Shown here: positions 21,801 to 29,800 of the stretch, in pieces
How the letters are laid out: each line of letters begins with the position of its first letter
How positions within the stretch are numbered: the first letter of the stretch is position 1
DNA from: Omphiscola glabra
Taxonomy: Eukaryota > Mollusca > Gastropoda > Lymnaeidae
Direction: 5' to 3'
Assembly: GCA_964017045.1 (NCBI GenBank)
Contig: OZ024795.1
Location: 55,591,350 to 55,655,349 of the forward strand
Length of the DNA stretch: 64,000 nt
Notes under the pieces: model-generated
What the model saw: the letters and a program-made list of their open reading frames with translations, nothing else
Database searches by the model: none
What the model was told of the DNA's origin: nothing
Made by a program: the position numbers and the translations under genes

Positions 21801-22075
21801 AAACCAAGACATTTAAAATTGTATTGGTGGCATTGGTGTCCATAAACAAATGATTATAATAAGTATTGTTATTTATTTATGCTGGGAAATCAGATGTACT
21901 CAGTCTATTTTAAAATTAACTCTACTGGTTACAACTCAAGACAGGTGTTTAAAAACCATTACTATACAGGTAAAAAACAGTACGCAAAGTCCCCTTACTT
22001 AAAAACAATCATTTAACGAATTCTTCTTGATCTTGAGCTAAAAAATTTAGCTCCAACCATCTTTTTTCCTTTAAG
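18810..22075. other. Intergenic spacer between SLC9B and ZFAND4
   Basis: AT-rich and largely unique. It has homopolymer tracts (C then A near 20157-20179; T then G near 20526-20553; T near 21471-21491) and a short gtca run near 21207. Open frames here are short with no domain. It presumably contains the 3' end of SLC9B and the promoter of ZFAND4. Confidence 0.6.
20840..20968 (+). promoter_or_regulatory. Possible transcription start region or 5' non-coding exon of ZFAND4
   Basis: Contains aacatggcgg, a YY1-like motif commonly found near animal transcription starts, and a 39-codon frame starting MADLRKRIVV. A donor-like ttg|gtaaac follows at about 20960. An upstream non-coding exon is required because the first ZFAND4 coding exon begins right after an acceptor. 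The link to this site is a guess. Confidence 0.2.
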
Positions 22076-22078
22076 GCA

Positions 22079-22253
22079 GGCCTGCACAATATACTGCCCG
22101 CCAGCACCCGCTTTGCAGCCTAGTAACCAAATATACTTTATTGTTATTATTATTTCTTAATAGCTTTTCCCATTTTCCTATTTTATTTCGGCCTACACAA
22201 GTTTTTCATAAAGTATTACGGCCCGCCTTACATTTTGAGTTGTGCAGGCCTAC
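22079..22253. mobile_element. Small MITE-like element with inverted ends
   Basis: Ends are aggcctgcacaa on the left and ttgtgcaggcct on the right, with matching cgcc/ggcgg-type subterminal bases (actgcccgcc and acggcccgcc). About 170 bp and no coding capacity. I could not find a clear target duplication, so the hAT assignment is by resemblance only. Confidence 0.6.
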
Positions 22254-22914
22254 TAGGCAATATTGAAGTCTTTTTGATGACCTCTTTCGTCATTGAGTTG
22301 TTCTTCGTACCATTTTAACTACATCAATATCCATATCTTAGCAAGAAATTAATAACGCATTTTTTAAATTTCAAAATTTTTATACAAATTCATTTTAATA
22401 TTACTTAACTATAATTGTAATATGATTAAATATGATAATGCAAATGTGAATTTAGTCTTTACTATAAAGGGAGACAACTAAATAATTTATAACGCTAAAA
22501 TATCACCACTGGTTACATACCTTTATTTTGGCTACGCTAAAATACAAAATTTTCCAGCACGGTTAAAATTGGAGGTTTCACGTCTGTTATGGAAAATTTT
22601 GGCTATATTATAGTTTAAACACTTAGGCCATATCCTAATGTCTAGGCTAGGGATGGCAACTAAATTGTATCTGTAAAGAAAATATTTTGGGAGCAGCAGG
22701 CATTATAAATTAATATTTTTAAAAAGCCTCATCTGTTTCTTTACAGCGCCACAGGTTGCCTACCAATTGTCTAGGCTAATGTCACTAATGGTCCTTTGCT
22801 GGAACAAGTTAAAGCTATATGGGCTTACCTACCAGTGATCTAGCATCAACTTATTTTAAAATTACAATATGATAGCGCTGTAAATGAAATACCTTTATAA
22901 ATTTCAGCTTTAAA

Positions 22915-23030
22915 AATAGAACATTGTTTGCTGCTCCTTATGTTTGAAGGTATTAGTTAGACTTAAAAAATAGAACATTGTTTGCTGCTCCTTATGTTTG
23001 AAGGTATTAGTTAAACTTAAAAAATAGAAC
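22915..23030. repeat. About 54-bp direct duplication
   Basis: Two near-identical copies with core gaacattgtttgctgctcct followed by tatgtttgaaggtattagtta. Confidence 0.85.
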
Positions 23031-23060
23031 ATTTGTAGGCCTTGCTATAAAAAATAGTAT

Positions 23061-23350
23061 CCAGAAATTTGATAGAACGAAATTTCTTAGACGAAAAATT
23101 AATCAACGGAAATTTGATTGAACGGAAATTTAGTCGAATCTTTTTTTAGTTTACACGTTGAAATTGTGCGTCAAAATTTCTTTTTGAACGCATTATTTTG
23201 TTTTACTGTATAGTATAGTGCGTTCAAAAAGAAATTTGACGAAAATTTTAACGTGGGAACTGAAAAAAAGATTCGACCAAATTTCCGTTCGATCAAATTT
23301 CATTCGATCAATTTTCTGTCGACGAAATTTCTTTCGATCATATTTCCGGT
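23061..23350. mobile_element. Long hairpin element (foldback MITE)
   Basis: Two arms of roughly 130-140 bp pair over most of their length. The left end ccagaaatttgatagaacg pairs with the right end cgatcatatttccgg; the centre is gcgttcaaaaagaaattt against aaatttctttttgaacgc around a short AT-rich loop. Repeated gaaattt/aaatttc motifs fill the outer arms. No coding capacity. The superfamily is not clear to me. Confidence 0.78.
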
Positions 23351-23765
23351 AACCATAAAAAATACAACCATAACCACTTGCATTGTATATATGAATATGA
23401 AAGGCACAATTAAAAAATGTCAATGGCAATCTAAAAATACATATAGGCCTAATACATCTATTTTCAAGTGACCATTGCTACTTATATTGTGTAACTCAAC
23501 CCTTGGCATACTTAATACAGCTAGATTTATGTGAATTAACATTACTTGATCATTATATTTTCAGAGATCCTGTAACACCAGCCTCATAATGAGGACTTAT
23601 CAGGATATGACAATCTATTTCACATCAGATTTTTATGATGCACGGTAGCTGATAAAATGTTGTACTAAAATTTATATGAGAGTTAATTAATATCCTGATA
23701 ATGAAGGAGGACGGATTGTGTTAATGTGATCAGGGGCCTCTTACTTTTAGAGTGCCTGAACTGCA

Positions 23766-23868
23766 ATGGAGTTGTATATAGAAACTTTGACCGGAACAGC
23801 CTTCGAACTTCGAGTGTCGCCATTTGAGACCATCATGTCGGTAAAAGCAAAGATTCAGAGGCTAGAAG
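23766..23868 (+). CDS. ZFAND4: ZFAND4 exon 1 (first coding exon)
   Basis: Encodes residues 1-34, MELYIETLTG to AKIQRLE, matching the N-terminus of ubiquitin and ZFAND4. An acceptor ttacttttag (ends 23750) leaves 15 nt of 5' UTR, so an upstream non-coding exon is expected. Donor GAAG|gtgatt, phase 1. Confidence 0.93.
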
Positions 23869-26800
23869 GTGATTACTTGCTCATGTCCATTTTGATAGAA
23901 AAAAAGCCTGCAATTTATTTTTTTTTTGGCATGCTTATATTTTAAAATTCATTACCAAAAAACTGTTTTCCTTCTAGGTTTGGGACATGAAATCCCAGAC
24001 TAAACCTAAAATCCCTGACTAAACCTAAAATCCCAGAATAAACCTAAAATCCCAGATTAAACTTAAAATACCAGACTCAACCTAAAATACCAGACTAAAC
24101 CTACAATCCCAGACTAAACCTAAAATCCCAGACTAAACCTAAAATACCAGACTCAACCTAAAATACCAGACTAAACCTAAAATACCAGACTAAACCTAAA
24201 ATCCCAGACTCAACCTAAAATACCAGACTCAACATAAAATACCAGACTGAACCTAAAATCCCAGGCTGAATCTAATATCCCAGACTGAACCTAAAATACC
24301 AGACAAACCTAAAATCCCAGACAAAACCTAAAATACCAGACTCAACCTAAAATACCAGACGGAACCTAAAATCCCAGACTGAATCTAATATCCCAGACTG
24401 AACCTAAAATACCAGACGGAACTTAAAATACCAGACTAAACCTAAAATCCCAGACTAAACCTAAAATCCAGTGCATTCTTCTTAAACGGTCCACATCTGA
24501 TCCAGAAAGTTTTGACCTAATTGATCAGTTATTTAATACCAACAAAAGTAACTATGTGAAGTGTATTGAAACAAGGTAACTATGTGAAGTGTAATGAAAC
24601 AGATAAAGCATGTAATTGATTTGAATTGGTGCAAGTTGTTCAGATCATAGAATAGGTGCAGGTGGTTCAGATCATAGAATTGGTGCAGGTGGATCAGATC
24701 ATAAAATTGGCTTAGGTGGTTCAGATCATAAAATTGGTGCAGGTGGTTTAGATCATAGAATTGATGCAGGTGGTTCAGATCATAGAATTGGTGCAGGTGG
24801 TTTAGATCATAGAATTGGCTCAGGTGGTTCAGATCATAGAATTGATGCAAGTGGTTCAGATCATAGAATTGATGCAGGTGGTTCAGATCATATAATTGAT
24901 GCAGGTAGTTCAGATCATAAAATTGGCTCAGGTGGTTCAGATCATATAATTGATGCAGGTGGTTCAGATCATAGAATTGGTGCAGGTGGTTTGGATCATA
25001 GAATTGGTGCAGGTGGTTCAGATCATAGAATTGATGCAGGTGGTTCAGATCATAGAATTTGTGCACGTGGTTTAGATAATAGAATTGGCTCAGGTGGTTC
25101 AGATCATAGAATTGGCTCAGGTGGTTCAGATCATATAATTGATGCAGGTGGTTCAGGTCATATAATTGATGCAAGTGGTTCAGATCATAAAATTGGCTCA
25201 GGTGGTTCAGATCATAGAATTGGTGCAGGTGGTTCAGATCATAGAATTGGTGCAGGTGGTTCAGATCATATAATTGGTGCAGGTGGTTTAGATCATAGAA
25301 TTGATGCAGGTGGTTCAGATCATAGAATTGGTGCAGGTGGTTCAGATCATATAATTGGTGCAGGTGGTTTAGATCATAGAATTGATGCAGGTGGTTCAGA
25401 TCATAGAATTGGTGCAGGTGGTTTAGATCATATAATTGGTGCAGGTGGTTCAGATCATAGAATTGGTGCAGGTGGTTCAGATCATATAATTGGTGCAGGT
25501 GGTTTAGATCATATAATTGGTGCAGGTGGTTCAGATCATAGAATTGGTGCAGGTGGTTCAGATCATATAATTGGTGCAGGTGGTTCAGATCATAGAATTG
25601 GTGCAGGTGGTTCAGATCATATAATTGGTGCAGGTGGTTTAGATCATATAATTGGTGCAGGTGGTTCAGATCATAGAATTGGTGCAGGTGGTTCAGATCA
25701 TATAATTGGTGCAGGTGGTTCAGATCATAGAATTGGTGCAGGTGGTTCAGATCATATAATTGGTGCAGGTGGTTTAGATCATAGAAAAATGATTGAGCTG
25801 AATATGCTCGATTCCCACTCATGGGTATTTCTGATACTCTGCTCTAGTCAGTACTTCTGCAATATTATATGTGACAGGTAAGGTGCCCATGACCTGCTCT
25901 AGTCAGTACTTCTGCAATATATGTGACAGGTAAGGTGCCCATGACCTGCTCTAGTCAGTACTTCTGCAATATATGTGACAGGTAAGGTGCCCATGACCTG
26001 CTCTAGTCAGTACTTCTGCAATATGATATGTGACAGGTAAGGTGCCCATGACGTGCTCTAGTCAGTACTTCTGCAATATATGTGACAGGTAAGGTGCCCA
26101 TGACGTGCTCTAGTCAGTACTTCTGCAATATATGTGACAGGTAAGGTGCCCATGACTTGCTCTAGTCAGTACTTCTGCAATATGATTTGTGACAGGTAAG
26201 GTGCCCATGACCTGCTCTAGTCAGTACTTCTGCAATATTATGTGACAGGTAAAGTGCCCATGACGTGCTCTAGTCAGTACTTCTGCAATATATGTGACAG
26301 GTAAGGTGCCCATGACGTGCTCTAGTCAGTACTTCTGCAATATGATATGTGACAGGTAAGGTGCCCATGACGTGTTCTAGTCAGTACTTCTGCAATATTA
26401 TATGTGACAGGTAAAGTGCCCATGACGTGCTCTAGTCAGTACTTCTGCAATATATGTGACAGGTAAGGTGCCCATGACGTGCTCTAGTCAGTACTTCTGC
26501 AATATGATATGTGACAGGTAAGGTGCTTTGGTGATGATAAAAAAGTGTTACCTAAATTAGAAACAATAAACTTCTAGAAAAAAAATTAATTTTACCTCAA
26601 AGAACTGACTAGGTTTTGTCTAGTCATATTTAAAAACACATTTCAAATGCATTATTCTTGTCTTAAAATTATTTGACACAAATATCCTTTTGTTGTTGTT
26701 GTAGGTATTCCTATCGCTCACCAGCATTTGATATGGCAGTCAATCGAGTTGGAGGATGATTTCTGTCTTCATGACTACAACATCCACAGTGGGGCCACAC

Positions 26801-29800
26801 TAAAACTGGTGCTGGCCATGAGGGGAGGACCCATTAATACACGAAGGAGTAAGTCGTTCAGTTTTTGTTTTGATTAAAAATTAGATTTTAAATTTAATAA
26901 ATATAGAGGTAATTACCATGACAGTATTAATGCACTAAATGTAATAAATATGGAGGTAATCACCAAGACAGTATTGATGCACTAAATGTAATAGATATAA
27001 AGGTGATCGCAATGACAGTATAATGCACTAAATGCAACAAAGATAGAGGTAACTAAGTATATGTATTTTACAGACTTACTTTTTTGTGTTGTAATTTTCA
27101 TTGAATTTGTATTGATGGAAGCAGCAAAGTTGTTATAAAAATGTCATTAAAACTACAGTTTGAATTAATTGAAAGGAAATGAACCCCAAGTTTGACTTTT
27201 TATGTTCCAGTTGTTTTAATTAATTCAATCAAACAATTAGGAAACCAAAATTATCGTAAATTTTGATTCACTAATAACCAATAATTTTGTGACCCCTATT
27301 ACAGTCCCGGTTGAAGACAGTGCTTTAAGGGAAATGGCCGAATATATGGAGGCAAACAGAGAAGAAATCCTGGACAAGCTCCCCGGCCAGAGCAACCTTA
27401 CTTTACTGGTCTTTCGCGAAGGAGACAAACTTAATTTTTTCCGCGTGGTGGAACCTCGGCCTGACGGTAGCCCACTTTCTGAAACATTGTGGTAGGTGGT
27501 TAGACACCTTAATCAAGTTATTAACAATCTGAAACATGGTGGTAGATTGTTAGACACCTCAATCAAGTTATTAAAAAATTTTAAAAAATGATTATAAAAA
27601 TAGTTTTGTTCAAGCCCTTCAACATTGTATTACCCTACATTTTTTACTTATTTACTAACTGCATTTGTAACTTTTAAATAAGTATTTATTTCAGACAAAA
27701 AACATCCCCTTAATGTGTGTCACTGGCAATATAACCCCAAGTATGAGATGAGAGTGTTTTTTTTGGGGGGGGGGGGGGGTGTTCCCAAGTTCCAAATGGG
27801 GTGTCACATTGTTGAAATGAAGTGTAACATTTTTTTGTTGTTACTTACCTAGCTCCACTTGGATTATAGCTCCACTTGGATTATAGCTCCACTTGGATTA
27901 TAGCTCCACTTGGATTATAGCTCCACTTGGATTATAGCTCCACTTGGATTATAGCTCCACTTGGATTATAGCTCCACTTGGATTATAGCTCCACTTGGAT
28001 TATAGAATATGGATAACTTTAAGTCATTTAGCCCTGTCTACTATATATCAATTATTTATTTGATTGCAGTAGCCCTGTCTACTATATATCAATAATTTAT
28101 TTAATTGCAGTAGCCCTGTCTACTATATATCAATTATTTATTTGATTGCAGTAGCCCTGTCTACTATATATAAATTATTTATTTGATTGCAGTAGCCCTG
28201 TCTACTATATATCAATAATTTATTTGATTGCAGTAGCCCTGTCTACTATATATCAATAATTTATTTGATTGCAGTAGCCCTGTCTACTATATATCAATTA
28301 TTTATTTGATTGCAGTAGCCCTGTCTACTATATATCAATTATTTATTTGATTGTAGTAGCCATGTCTACTATATATCAATTATTTATTTGATTGCAGTAG
28401 CCCTGTCTACTATATATCAATAATTTATTTGATTGCAGTAGCCCTGTCTACTATATATCAATTATTTATTTGATTGCAGTAGCCCTGTCTACTATATATC
28501 AATAATTTATTTGATTGCAGTAGCCCTGTCTACTATATATCAATAATTTATTTGATTGCAGTAGCCCTGTCTACTATATATCAATTATTTATTTGATTGC
28601 AGTAGCCCTGTCTACTATATATCAATAATTTATTTGATTGCAGTAGCCCTGTCTACTATATATCAATAATTTATTTGATTGCAGTAGCCCTGTCTACTAT
28701 ATATCAATAATTTATTTGATTGCAGTAGCCCTGTCTATGTTATCTAATTATTTATTTGATTACAGTAGCCCTGTCTACAATATCCAGGATGACGAGGAGG
28801 AGGAGGAAGATGGTGATGATGAGGAACCAAAAAATGAGAAAACTGAGGAAAATTATAAATTAAAAGAAAAAATGGACCAGCTGAGAGTCAATATGGAGAA
28901 AATTAGTCTGACAAAAAAGGTATGCAGGAAAGCCTTTCTTGTTTGAAAGAAAAGTTTATATTTAAAGAGAAAGATTGTTGTATACCACGTAGACGTTTAA
29001 AATGATTAATTTGTACGTAGTTTAGCCAGAAAAGATTTAATTTGCCATCAACTTTATTGAAGAATAAAAAACATTGGGCTGGCTTTATGGGTTGTAGAGC
29101 AAAGTATATTGATCTAAATTGACTAAATCCAAAGAGTTTATAATCAGTTTGCTTTCAATCATGTATCATGGGGGACAGAGAGAGGTTACTCTGAAAGAAC
29201 AACAGGGACTATGGTTGGCCAACAGGGACTATGGCTGGCCAAAAGGGACTATGGTTGGCCAACAGAGACTATGGTTGGCCAACAGGGACTATGGTTGGCC
29301 AACAGGGACTATGGTTGGCCAACAGGGACTATGGTTGGCCAACAGGGACTATGGTTGGCCAACAGGGACTATGGTTGGTCAACAGGGAATAAGGTTTTTA
29401 TCATTTCCTTGAAAAAGTGGGAAAAACATAACTGCTTGAGTTCTGTCTGTTCTCATGGTGGAAAAGCAACCAGCCGTTCTAATTAGGTGGTTTTATACTC
29501 GGGGCTAGTGCAACCAGCTGTTCTAATTTGGTGCTTTTATACTCGGGGCTAGTTTCTATGGTTTTGATTTTCCTATTTCAGAAAAACCATGAAAAGACTC
29601 CAGGCCACACGCTTCCCACCGGTGTATCACGGGCGCGATTACCTGGCTTGACAAGTGCACCAAGATCACAGTCTGCAACATTAAGTCAAACTCTCAATAA
29701 AAATATGTGTCTACCCCCGGTGGGGATCCCCTGTCCTCAGCTGGTTGAAATGGACGGATCACCTGGCGGCGCCAGCGCTTACACGGTCACTCTCGATCCT

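Noticed and set aside
24533..25881. 429-codon minus-strand and 296-codon plus-strand frames
   Set aside because: Both are products of a nine-codon minisatellite within ZFAND4 intron 1.
29119..29486. Plus-strand frames rich in GLWLANRDYGWP
   Set aside because: Produced by a 20-bp repeat in ZFAND4 intron 4, without usable splice sites.
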